Origin: Bradyrhizobium archetypum
GTDB lineage: Bacteria > Pseudomonadota > Alphaproteobacteria > Rhizobiales > Xanthobacteraceae
Direction of reading: 5' to 3'
Assembly: GCF_013114835.1 (NCBI RefSeq)
Contig: NZ_JAAVLW010000006.1
Location: 252,001 to 316,000 of the forward strand
DNA: 64,000 nucleotides
Shown here piece by piece: positions 27,356 to 34,657 of the stretch (position 1 is the first letter of the stretch; each line of letters begins with the position of its first letter). The notes beneath the pieces are model-generated. The model had not been told where the DNA came from. It saw only the letters and a list, made by a program, of their open reading frames with translations, and did no database searches. The position numbers and the translations under genes are program-made.

Positions 27356-27405
27356 TGATACGGTAGCGTATCAGCCCTGTTGTGGTTAGCAATACGGTAC
27401 CGTAT
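27356..27405. promoter_or_regulatory. Two TetR-type operators in the divergent promoter
   Basis: Site 1, TGATACGGTAGCGTATCA (27356-27373), has perfect 7-bp arms. Site 2, ATACGGTACCGTAT (27392-27405), is an exact 14-bp palindrome sharing the same half-site; its right side extends to CGTATCA. Centres are 34 bp apart. They lie between the thioesterase start (27330) and the TetR start (27428), so one repressor can shut both promoters. The half-site TGATACGGTA is characteristic of acyl-CoA-responsive TetR sites in general form, which is inference. Confidence 0.85.
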
Positions 27406-27427
27406 CAAAACTCGGTGAGGCTGGGCC

Positions 27428-28009
27428 ATGAGCAGTGCGAAGGGAGAGGCGCGAGCCGGCGAGGTGCGGAGCGAGACCTGGATCGAGGCCGGCTTCAAGG
27501 AAATCGCCCGGACCGGCGTCGAGGGGGTGCGGGTCGAGGTGCTGGCCAAGAATCTCGGCGTGACCAAGGGCGGCTTCTACCGCCGCTTCCGTGACCGTGC
27601 GGCGCTGCTGGAAGCCATGCTGCAGCACTGGAGCGCGGGCCGCATCGCGGCGATCGAGAAGCAGACCAGCCTTGACGGCGCCACCGCCCGGGAACGGCTG
27701 AAGGCGCTGATCGCGCTCTATTCCGAGCGCATGAACACCGAAGGCATGGCGGTCGAGCTGGCGATCCGGCAATGGGCCCGCTCCGACGAGCCTGCCGCCA
27801 ACGCGGTGGCAAGCGTAGATGCGGCGCGGCTGAAGAACGTCGGGCAGCTCTATCGCGCAACCGGCTTAGCGGCCGAGGAAGCCGACGCGCAGGCATTCCT
27901 GTTCTACTGCTTCGTATTCGGCCAGAGCCTGCTGTTTCTCGAACGGGGCCCGCGCAAGCGCGCGCAACTGGTGGCGAAGTCGGCCGAAACATTGTTGTGC
28001 GAAGTGTAG
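27428..28009 (+). CDS. TetR-family transcriptional regulator
   Basis: 193 residues. The HTH is GVEGVRVEVLAKNLGVTKGGFYRRFRDRAALLEAML (about 30-66), followed by a helical ligand domain (LKALIALYSERMNTEGMAVELAIRQWARSD). It probably represses the divergent thioesterase pair and itself by binding the two palindromes in between, releasing on an acyl-CoA-like ligand. The ligand is not predictable. Confidence 0.92.
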   Translation: MSSAKGEARAGEVRSETWIEAGFKEIARTGVEGVRVEVLAKNLGVTKGGFYRRFRDRAALLEAMLQHWSAGRIAAIEKQTSLDGATARERLKALIALYSERMNTEGMAVELAIRQWARSDEPAANAVASVDAARLKNVGQLYRATGLAAEEADAQAFLFYCFVFGQSLLFLERGPRKRAQLVAKSAETLLCEV

Positions 28010-28049
28010 GCGCGGCCGAAACCTCCGGCCGCGCCTTGTCGATGGCTGC

Positions 28050-28541
28050 TTAAGCCGAGCCCTTCAGCTTCTTGGTGCATTCGCTGAAGTAGCCGCCGCC
28101 CTTCTGGATCCACTTCAGCCCGCCATTGGCGTTAGTGGCCTTGTTGGCGTTGTACTGATCCACGCAGGTGTGCATACGGGCCTTGCCAGGGGTCTCCTTG
28201 GAATATTTGGGATCGACGGCATTCGGAAAGACCGCAGGACCTGCCGGCGCGGCGGGCGCCGCAGCTTCCTTGGCTTCCTTCTTGGATTCTTTCTTGGCGG
28301 CTTCCTTCGGCTCCGAGGTAGGGGCAGCAGCCGGGGCCGCAGCGGCGGGCGCGGCATCGGCGCCGCACTGGGCTTTCCGGAAGTCATTCCACTTCTGGCC
28401 GCCGAGCGTGCCGGCGGCTTTCGCAGCCTGGTATTTGGCGCTGCATTCCTGCGCGGTCAGGGCGCTGGCCTGCGAGGTCATCGCAAACGCAGCCAAACCC
28501 GACACAGCAATCGCGCGTAGTATTCTTGCTTGAATAGTCAT
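28050..28541 (-). CDS. Secreted protein with two homologous Cys-bounded modules
   Basis: 163 residues; signal peptide cleaved near SQASA (about 27). Two related modules, CSAKYQAAKAAGTLGGQKWNDFRKAQC (33-59) and CVDQYNANKATNANGGLKWIQKGGGYFSEC (near 125-154), each carry a Cys pair and a shared GG-K-W core. They are separated by an Ala/Pro/Lys/Glu-rich linker (about 60-115). Each module probably forms one disulfide. The layout recalls PsiF-like periplasmic proteins, but a function is not known. GGAGAC precedes the ATG on the minus strand. Confidence 0.8.
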   Translation of the reverse strand: MTIQARILRAIAVSGLAAFAMTSQASALTAQECSAKYQAAKAAGTLGGQKWNDFRKAQCGADAAPAAAAPAAAPTSEPKEAAKKESKKEAKEAAAPAAPAGPAVFPNAVDPKYSKETPGKARMHTCVDQYNANKATNANGGLKWIQKGGGYFSECTKKLKGSA

Positions 28542-28790
28542 CCCTGGTCTCCTTGGGGGCAGTCATCTGCGACCGCCATCCTAGCGCAACCTCAGCTTGC
28601 CACAACGCATCGGGCGAACGCTCCGATAAAAATTTTGTGGCACTGACGCTGCACCATCTGCCTTTGCATTCAGCAAGCATTCAGCCAAAGCGGCGGGAGG
28701 TTTGTGCAGGCCTTGTGCAGACGCTACCCATGCATTGCTGCAATCGCGTGACGCATTTGTCCAGCAGGGGCGGATTTGCCATAAGGCAGC

Positions 28791-29879
28791 GTGACCCTGA
28801 TCCCCGCCCCGATCTCTTCCGCCATTGCCGACCGCGCCAAGATTCTCGGCACGCTCGAGACGCTTGTCATCGGCGCTGCCGGCGGCTTGCTGTTTCTTTG
28901 GCTTAACTTGCCGGGCGGGCTGATCTCCGGCGCGATGGCCGCCGTGGGCACCGCGGCCCTCGCGGGCCGGCCGCTGACCATGCCGCCGATCCTGACGCAA
29001 TCGGTGCTGGTCCTGCTCGGAATCACACTCGGCTCGCTGGTGTCGAAGCAACTGATCCAGCATATGAGCGCCTATCCGCTGACCATCGGGCTGCTGGCGC
29101 TGGCGACGTTCTGCTCGACCTTCGGCTCGAGCTTCTACCTGCAGCGCATACACGGCTGGGACCAGACCTCGGCGCTGCTGGCGGGGAGCCCCGGCGCGCT
29201 GTCGCAGATCACCATGCTCGCCGCCGAGAAGGGTGCGGATGTTGCGGCGATCGCGGTGGTGCAGACCATGCGCGTGATCATCCTGACCGCAGCGCTGCCG
29301 CTGCTGCTGGCGTTGACCGGTGCAGCCCCCAGCGCGCCGATGGAGCTGATCAGCCTCGCCGTCGCCTCGCCGCTCGAACTCGCCGTGCTGGCGGCAGCGG
29401 CCATCGCCGTCGCGCTGCTGCTGCGGCTCGCCAAATTTCCGGCGAGCTGGATGTTCGGCGCAATGATCGCCTCCGCCGTGCTGCACGGCACGAGCCTCAT
29501 CGAGGGCGGCTTGCCGCCCTGGATGCGCGGCGTGGCGCTGGTCGGCATCGGCGCCGTGATCGGCACGCGCTTTGCGCGAATCAGCAAACGGACGCTCGTC
29601 AGCCACATCAATGCCGGGCTCGGCTCGTTTGCGGTCGCGATCGCGATATCGGCCATTTTCGTCACCGTGATCGTGTTGGCCACCCATGTGCGCTTTGCCG
29701 ATGTCGTCGTGGCGTTTGCGCCGGGCGCGATGGACGCCATGCTGGCGCTGGCGCTGACCCTGCATATCGATCCGATCTTCGTCGGCGCCCATCATCTGTC
29801 CCGCTTCGTGTTCGTGTCGATCACGACGCCCGGGATCGTGCACCTGTTCGGCCGTCCGCAGGAGGATGTGGACGATTGA
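28791..29879 (+). CDS. AbrB-family integral membrane protein (COG3180)
   Basis: 362 residues with a GTG start. Ten or so membrane helices in two repeats; family blocks LFLWLNLPGGLISGAMAAVG, ALLAGSPGALSQI and FAPGAMDAMLALAL are present. These proteins carry old labels such as 'ammonia monooxygenase' or 'AbrB regulator' because E. coli AbrB affects aidB expression; the structure is transporter-like and the substrate unknown. It stands alone, with repeats downstream. Confidence 0.88.
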   Translation: MTLIPAPISSAIADRAKILGTLETLVIGAAGGLLFLWLNLPGGLISGAMAAVGTAALAGRPLTMPPILTQSVLVLLGITLGSLVSKQLIQHMSAYPLTIGLLALATFCSTFGSSFYLQRIHGWDQTSALLAGSPGALSQITMLAAEKGADVAAIAVVQTMRVIILTAALPLLLALTGAAPSAPMELISLAVASPLELAVLAAAAIAVALLLRLAKFPASWMFGAMIASAVLHGTSLIEGGLPPWMRGVALVGIGAVIGTRFARISKRTLVSHINAGLGSFAVAIAISAIFVTVIVLATHVRFADVVVAFAPGAMDAMLALALTLHIDPIFVGAHHLSRFVFVSITTPGIVHLFGRPQEDVDD

Positions 29880-30565
29880 GGGGGTTGCTGCTTCACCCTC
29901 GTCATCCCCGGGCATGCGGGGAATCCAGTACGCTGTGGCTTCTCGGTTCAATCATTGCTGTCTCTGGAATACCGGGTCACCGCCGGAGCCCGTCATCGGG
30001 CGCGCATTCGCGCGACCCGTTGGCGGGTGACGACAATGGAATATGAATTCGCGATCTCGCGACATGAACTGTCCGAGTTTTGTTACTAGAATTTCCCGCC
30101 CGCTTGATCAGAGGGCGCAGGGAAGACCGGGTGCTGGCTGCACCCGAGGTCTCGTGTGCCGTTGCGCATAAAAGGAAATGCACACGAGCATACAGGTACA
30201 GCGGGAGCATCCCGGCCTTCCCTGCGCAATGGCTTTACGGCTTACTTCGTGCTCTCCCCGGAGAACGGCTCTTTTGCCTCCGTCGCCCCCGAGCAGCTTT
30301 CGCTTCTCAAAGGACTTAACGCCAGCACCGCGGCGCCCGAACCACACGACTTCGCCGTACGCTTACCGCGCGCAACGTCTCTCGCGCCATCCGCGTCCAT
30401 CGCATCCCACCGCGCGTTCGTGACGTTCGCGAGCGCCCCTCTTCCGCGGTGAGACGGGCGGAGTTATGCGACTGATTTGGGTGCGAACGAAAGCGGAATA
30501 TTTTTCAATTGCGGGCTTGACATGATTTCTGAAAATCAGAAGTGATTTGCCCGGTCGTGTACGTC
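29880..30565. other. 686-bp non-coding region rich in repeats and hairpins
   Basis: No convincing gene on either strand. It begins with interspersed palindromes (cgtcatccccgggcatgcggggaatcc at about 29899-29926, and gcgcgcattcgcgcgacccgttggcgggtgacgac at about 29999-30033). It then holds the large stem at 30115-30227, a C-rich stretch to about 30450, and a small perfect inverted repeat TTCTGA-AAA-TCAGAA (30527-30541) just past the dsbB stop. Confidence 0.7.
30115..30227. repeat. Long nested stem-loop, possible structured RNA or dispersed repeat
   Basis: The outer arm gcgcagggaagaccgggtgct (30115-30135) pairs with agcatcccggccttccctgcgc (30206-30227) with one bulge and one mismatch over about 21 bp. 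The inner arm CTCGTGTGC (30151-30159) pairs perfectly with GCACACGAG (30180-30188). Both stems nest in about 113 bp, and the enclosed frames do not read as a protein family I know. It could be an ncRNA, the fold of a mobile repeat or a REP-like element. Confidence 0.6.
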
Positions 30566-31120
30566 TTACGCCCGCTTCGCCGCCACGATGCCCCACACGG
30601 CCATCAGCGCCATCGCCAGCGAGATCAGCACGTTGTAGCCGGCGAGCGAGAGGCCGAGGAAGCGCCACTGCACCTCGTCGCAGCGGACCACCTTCTCGGT
30701 GTCGAGCCGCTGCAACAGCGTGCCCGCGCTGCCGAGATCGGCCACGGGGCCGGAGCAGTCGGTCGGGCCCTGCCAGAACTGCCACTCGACGCCGGCGTGA
30801 TAGCCGCCGAGCCAGGCATTGGCGAGCGCGGCGAGCAGCAGCACCGCAAAACCGGCCAGCAGCACCGGCCGCGACGCCCCGCGCGCGGCGGCAAAGGCGA
30901 TCAGGAGACTGAGCGGCGCCGCCAGGTAATAAGCGTAGCGCTGTTCGAGGCAGAGCGGACAGGGGCGGATATCCAAGACGAGCTGGAAGAACCAGGCGCC
31001 TGCCAGCGTCGCCGCGGCGACGACCGCAATCGCCAATGCGGCCACGACAACCGGATCGGCGGCTTGGCGCGCGGGCGACGAATGGACGGCATCTGACGTC
31101 ACGGATGTTCTCCGGAGCAT
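30566..31120 (-). CDS. dsbB: Disulfide bond formation protein B
   Basis: 184 residues with four membrane helices. The two redox Cys pairs are present: CPLC at 54-57 on the first periplasmic loop and Cys122/Cys147 (GPTDCSGP...VVRCDEVQ) on the second. It passes electrons from reduced DsbA to quinone in the inner membrane. A DsbA-family protein is encoded at 24838, but not in the same operon. The start at 31120 (ATG) is the first in frame; the product length matches the family. Confidence 0.93.
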   Translation of the reverse strand: MLRRTSVTSDAVHSSPARQAADPVVVAALAIAVVAAATLAGAWFFQLVLDIRPCPLCLEQRYAYYLAAPLSLLIAFAAARGASRPVLLAGFAVLLLAALANAWLGGYHAGVEWQFWQGPTDCSGPVADLGSAGTLLQRLDTEKVVRCDEVQWRFLGLSLAGYNVLISLAMALMAVWGIVAAKRA

Positions 31121-31272
31121 GGGTCCATGCTCAAAATAGGCATCAGCCTCCTATCCCGCCACTGCCCGGGTGTCGAGACAGCCACAATCACTTCCGCGCG
31201 GGTTGACCCGGAAGCGCCGCCCGCTATATTCCGCCGGCTTCGCCGCACCGGGCTTCTGCCCCGCGACCGAAG

Positions 31273-31357
31273 GCCCCTGTGGCGGAACTGGTAGACGCGC
31301 TCGACTCAAAATCGAGTTCCGCAAGGAGTGCTGGTTCGATTCCGGCCAGGGGCACCA
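31273..31357 (+). tRNA. tRNA-Leu (anticodon CAA)
   Basis: 85 nt. Acceptor GCCCCTG (31273-31279) pairs with CAGGGGC (31347-31353), followed by A and an encoded CCA. The D arm lies in GGCGGAACTGGTAGACGCG. The anticodon stem CTCGA/TCGAG encloses CTCAAAA, giving CAA. A variable arm (GTTCCGCAAGGAGT) and T-loop GGTTCGATTCC complete the class II tRNA. Its 3' end is the integration site of the adjacent island. Confidence 0.95.
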
Positions 31358-31358
31358 T
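31342..31358 (+). repeat. att site at tRNA-Leu 3' end (left end of island)
   Basis: CCGGCCAGGGGCACCAT covers the last part of the T arm, the acceptor stem and CCA of tRNA-Leu. The identical 17 bp recur at 37148-37164. tRNA 3' ends are the usual target of P4-type integrases, and an integrase remnant follows at once. Confidence 0.88.
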
Positions 31359-31451
31359 CCCACCGTCCGCCCGCGTTCGCTAACGTTCATTTTCCTCAAT
31401 AATGACGGGCACAAGTCGCAATTTTGGCTTCGCCGCCGTTCGCGCAAATCT

Positions 31452-31510
31452 CATGGTATCCGGTGACTTGCATGGTATCTTCCGTGGTAGATCATTGGGG
31501 TCATGGTATC
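31452..31510 (+). repeat. Three CATGGTATC direct repeats beside the integrase remnant
   Basis: Exact copies begin at 31452, 31471 and 31502, between the att site and the integrase coding start (31536). Short direct repeats in this position are typical arm-type binding sites for tyrosine integrases or excisionase sites. A related TATGGTAC lies near the other end at about 37079. Confidence 0.55.
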
Positions 31511-31535
31511 GCGACTTTTGGGTGGAATCGAACCG

Positions 31536-32010
31536 ATGCCGGTCAAGAACGACACCTATTTTCGGCACCTGAAAGCTGGCGAAAAAGACTACAGCGATCC
31601 GACAGTGGCGGCCTTTTCATGCTCGTCACCAAGACCGGATCAAAGCTCTGGCGCTACGCGTACAACTTTGCCTCCAAGCAGAAGCTGCTCGCGTTAGGCC
31701 CGTATCCCGTCACTTCTCTCGCAGACGCGCACATCAAACGCGACAACGCGAAGAAGCTGCTTTCCGAAGGGATCGATCCTTCCGTCAACCGCAAGGAAGA
31801 GCGCCGCAATGCGCGGATGGCGCGGGCCAACACTTTTGAAGCCGTCGCCAAAGAGCTCATGGACAAGTTCGAGGCAGAGGGCAATGCCCCGAAAACGCTG
31901 AAGAAGAAACAGTGGCTTCTTGATTTCGCCAGTACGGAGTCGGCAAGCGGCCGCCTGAAATCCTTGATGCCTTGCGGAAGATCGACCTGTGTGAAACTGG
32001 GCAGGGAGGC
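31536..32010 (+). pseudogene. P4-type tyrosine integrase, N-terminal remnant with frameshifts
   Basis: Three frames must be joined. MPVKNDTYFRHLKAGEKDYS reads from 31536. After loss of one base near 31595 the reading continues as SDSGGLFMLVTKTGSKLWRYAYNFASKQKLLALGPYPVTSLADAHIKRDNAKKLL to QWLLDFA near 31930. A second shift leads to RPPEILDALRKIDLCETG in the third frame at about 31950-32005. These are the DUF4102 arm-binding domain and the start of the core-binding domain. The whole catalytic domain with Arg/His/Tyr residues is missing. It is a dead integrase and marks the element that brought the island. Confidence 0.85.
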
Positions 32011-32088
32011 GCCCGTTGGCTCCACTCCGGCGGAGGACGACGCGCTAGCAAGGCTCCTTGTTCGGTTGCCCTATTTTCCGAGCTCGAA

Positions 32089-32262
32089 ATGCCTGAGCAG
32101 GAACTGACTCGCCGCGCTCTGTACGATCTTGTGCGGTCCCGGCCGATGACAAAGGTCGCCGAGGATTTGAGAATATCCGACGTCGCCCTGAAAAAGATTG
32201 TGACAAGCATCGGGTGCCCGCGCCCCACGATCGCAGAGCGAGAGACTATCGATGCAACCTAG
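32089..32262 (+). pseudogene. Fragment of an HTH-like protein
   Basis: 57 residues: MPEQELTRRALYDLVRSRPMTKVAEDLRISDVALKKIVTSIGCPRP. The segment resembles the start of a family in which 'LTRxELYDLVWSxPMxxLAxxxGISDVALxKxC' precedes a longer body. Here it stops after about 55 residues in unrelated sequence, so it is probably a truncated remnant. It directly follows the integrase ruins in the same frame as their last piece. Confidence 0.5.
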
Positions 32263-32484
32263 GATGACAAGTCCACCAGCCTAGCCGTTGGAATCGATGG
32301 AGCTCCCGCATTCCGCCTTCGACGACGGCGGAAAGGGCGATCCCGCAGTGTAAGCGACGCTTCGCGCCTCGATCCACTATCTGCAGCAGTAGGTTGAATG
32401 AACTCATACCCGCCCCTGACACGCCGACGTGTCTTTGGGATGGCGTTCGGGAAACGCAATCACTGTAGACAAACGCACTGGCAT

Positions 32485-32935
32485 CTACCTGAGTGAAATC
32501 GTGATCCGGCTCAGGTTCGCAACAAACTCCAGGCCTGCTTTCGGGCCTTTCAGATCGAGCACAACCCCGTTTTCATTTTCTCAGACTGACGCCGCCCGCG
32601 CCGCCCACTAATGCTCCGCCCACTCCGACCGCACTGTAGGTGCCGGCGAAGTCCCTGACGTCGCGTATGCCGGAAGCTCATCCTTCCAGGCGGCTGGCCG
32701 TTGCGCCCGCGGTGATGCCGAGACTCTGGCCGGTTGCCGTGAAGCGGTAATTGCGGCCGCGATAGGAGAGCACGCCGCGTCCGCCGCCCACGCCAGCGAC
32801 CAATCCAGCCTTCACGAAATTGACAAGCACGTAGCCTGACGCCTGCGCGACCGACGGCGGCGGCAGAAGCAAGACGAATGCAAACAGCGCGATCGCGACA
32901 CAACGAAGCATGGGCGTCAACATCCATTCGCTCAA
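32485..32935 (-). pseudogene. Secreted Gly-rich protein gene with stop codon and frameshift
   Basis: The first part reads MSEWMLTPMLRCVAIALFAFVLLL...QASGYVLVNFVKAGLVAGVGGGRGVLSYRGRNYRFTATGQSLGITAGATASRLEG and meets TGA at 32678. The same frame continues plausibly (ASGIRDVRDFAGTYSAVGVGGALVGGAGGV) until one extra A near 32586 shifts it. The next frame then gives ENGVVLDLKGPKAGLEFVANLSRITISLR to a TAG at 32485. The parent was about 150 residues, secreted, with a glycine-rich beta fold; family unnamed. Two independent lesions argue for real decay. Confidence 0.7.
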
Positions 32936-33429
32936 CTTTCAGGGATTGCCCACGTCCACCTTCTTCCAGGTCTGGTCGCGGGGGCAAGAAGCGCGATTGT
33001 CGCCATCAATAGCAAGGCCGCATGAAGCCTTCCGCCGGCGCGATTGTAATCCTGCACGCGATGACGCAACCCGCCCAACAGGAACGACGCACCCAACATA
33101 AAGAGGGAGTTAGTGACGATCGCGCCGGCAATCGAGGCCTTCACAAGCATATACTCTCCGGCGCGGAGAGCAGCCAGGGCGATGATCAGTTCCGTCAGAT
33201 TCCCCAAGGTCGCATTGAGCAACCCGCCTATCGCATCTCCCGTTTTCTCGGCCACACTCTCGGTTGCGTGGCTGAGCAAGGCAGCAAGAGGCACAATCGC
33301 CAACACGGCGAGGACAAACAAGGAGGTATGGGCCGAAGGCGCAATCGTTTCGACAACAAGCACCGTCGGAACGAAGGCCAGCATCCAAAGGAGCGGGCTG
33401 TGTCGAATTTCCTTGAATAGCGGGTTCAT
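32932..33429 (-). pseudogene. Ca2+/H+ antiporter (CaCA family), 3'-truncated
   Basis: 165 residues. The N-terminal half of a calcium/proton exchanger is intact: MNPLFKEIRHSPLLWMLAFVPTVLV, the alpha-1 motif ATLGNLTELIIALAALRAGE and GAIVTNSLFMLGASFLLGG. It then ends after LLLMATIALLAP in foreign sequence; the second alpha repeat is absent, so transport is unlikely. Past the junction (about 32985) a different frame reads RDQTWKKVDVGNP-stop, like the C-terminus of another gene, suggesting a deletion fusion. A FixK/FNR-type box is centred 66 bp upstream of the ATG. Confidence 0.8.
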
Positions 33430-33488
33430 GCGGCCTGACGCGTAAGGATTCTGCCGACAAATCGCACACGTGGGCCCCGGTCTGGACC

Positions 33489-33502
33489 TTGATTTAAGTC
33501 AA
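33489..33502. promoter_or_regulatory. FixK/FNR-type box
   Basis: TTGATTTAAGTCAA fits the rhizobial FixK2 consensus TTG(A/C)-N6-(T/G)CAA. Its centre is 66 bp upstream of the antiporter start on the minus strand. With the usual -41.5 placement, transcription would start about 25 bp before that ATG. Confidence 0.75.
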
Positions 33503-33591
33503 ACCCATATAGTTGGTTGTGCCGCGATCTGAGTCGCTATTCCGCTATGCGTACTTTGCTCCGAGGCCAGATCCGGCTCGCGGCTGCAGGC

Positions 33592-33897
33592 CTACCGTAG
33601 ACCTAGTGGCGAGCGCCGGTAGCCATTGTTTCGAGCCTCATTCCTGCACACAAAGCTGCCGGTAAACCCCGCCGTGTAGCGCTTCTGCCCTTTGGTGTAG
33701 TAGCGCTCGCGTCCGAAATCGAGCCAGACGACCGCATCGCCGGGACAATGGCGCTGCGCCTGCGACTCATAACGGAACGGCGTCAAAGCCTGTGCCATTA
33801 CGCCACGCGACGCACACAAATTGAGAACAAGCAGTGCGTTGAGGACAAACAATGCGGCGGAACAGCGACAGAAGCTCGGCCGCCTGGGCGCCAGCAA
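33592..33897 (-). CDS. Small secreted protein of unknown function
   Basis: 101 residues from a TTG start. A signal peptide (CRCSAALFVLNALLVLNLCASRGVMAQA, to about residue 36) precedes a 65-residue domain FRYESQAQRHCPGDAVVWLDFGRERYYTKGQKRYTAGFTGSFVCRNEA with two Cys. The motif 'HCPGDxVVWL...Y..KGQ..Y....G.FVC' is one I recall from many small rhizobial secreted proteins without known function. The signal-peptide part overlaps the end of the DUF1269 gene by 131 bp in another frame, so the DUF1269 end or this start may be an artefact of a past deletion. Confidence 0.65.
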   Translation of the reverse strand: MLAPRRPSFCRCSAALFVLNALLVLNLCASRGVMAQALTPFRYESQAQRHCPGDAVVWLDFGRERYYTKGQKRYTAGFTGSFVCRNEARNNGYRRSPLGLR

Positions 33898-34369
33898 GCG
33901 CTGCCTGCAACGCTGCTTCCTTGGTGTGATCGAGTGACGTCTTCAGCACCGTACCACCCTCACCCTTGAGCCCCTCGAGCACTTTGTCCGCGGTGACTTT
34001 ACGTACCAGCACGAACAATGCAGCAGTTCCGGGCTGTATGGCAGCGGCGGTTTCCTTCATCCACTTGTCGTCGATACCTACATCGGTCAGATATCCGCCC
34101 AGCGTGCCGGACGCTGCACCAAGGGCCGCGCCAAGCAATGGCGCTAGAAGAATCAGGCCAATGAGAGTTCCCCAAAAAGTGCCTGAAACGGCCCCGGCGG
34201 CAGTGGTGTTGATCAGTTGATTCAGCTTGATGCGTCCTTCGGTATCCTTTACCGCAATCACCGCATCGCCCAGCTCGATCAGATACTCCTTCTGCATCGC
34301 CAGCAGTTTTTGACGAACTTCTTCCGCTTTCGATTCAGTGGGAAATGCGATCACCACAAGATCACTCAT
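33767..34369 (-). CDS. DUF1269 membrane-associated protein
   Basis: 200 residues. Family opening MSDLVVIAFPTESKAEEVRQKLLAMQKEYLIELGDAVIAVKD, Gly/Ala-rich central membrane segment (GTFWGTLIGLILLAPLLGAALGAASGTLGGYLTDVGID) and DKVLEGLKGEGGTVLKTSLDHTKEAALQAAL, where the family normally ends. The last 40 or so residues (LLSLFRRIVCPQRTACSQF...) are unlike the family and run into the next gene, suggesting loss of the native stop. AGGGAGG precedes the ATG at 34369. A perfect FixK-type box lies 110 bp upstream. DUF1269 genes are commonly stress- or low-oxygen-induced in rhizobia (from memory). Confidence 0.82.
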   Translation of the reverse strand: MSDLVVIAFPTESKAEEVRQKLLAMQKEYLIELGDAVIAVKDTEGRIKLNQLINTTAAGAVSGTFWGTLIGLILLAPLLGAALGAASGTLGGYLTDVGIDDKWMKETAAAIQPGTAALFVLVRKVTADKVLEGLKGEGGTVLKTSLDHTKEAALQAALAGAQAAELLSLFRRIVCPQRTACSQFVCVAWRNGTGFDAVPL

Positions 34370-34472
34370 CTGCATCCCTCCCTTGATACCCGGCGCCTGC
34401 CGCCCCAATCACCTTGTCTAGCGACCACTCGCGGGCATTGAGTGAAAGTCAGATCGTTGCCACACGTTTCCG

Positions 34473-34486
34473 TTGATCTAGATCAA
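34473..34486. promoter_or_regulatory. Perfect palindromic FixK/FNR-type box
   Basis: TTGATCTAGATCAA is an exact 14-bp palindrome matching TTGAT-N4-ATCAA. It lies between the divergent DUF1269 gene (start 34369) and the Cys-rich secreted protein gene (start 34658); centre distances are 110 and 178 bp. Confidence 0.85.
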
Positions 34487-34657
34487 CAGAAGCCGGCGCT
34501 AGGTTTGGCGCATTGAAAAATCAGTTGGTCGCGGGCGGGAATCCATCCCCCGTTCACAAGTTGTTGTGCGATGCGAACCTTCCCGAGTTGCGTTCATTGC
34601 AAATCGCAGCAATGCATTTCGTGCGGACACTCGGGACATTCTATCAAGAAGGCGGAC

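Noticed and set aside
28581-29951. 456-codon open frame on the minus strand
   Set aside because: Antisense to the AbrB-family gene; His/Gln/Arg-rich composition typical of a reversed membrane protein gene.
30108-30452. Short frames in the repeat region as small proteins
   Set aside because: They run through the nested stem-loop, have no ribosome-binding site and differ in composition from real genes here.
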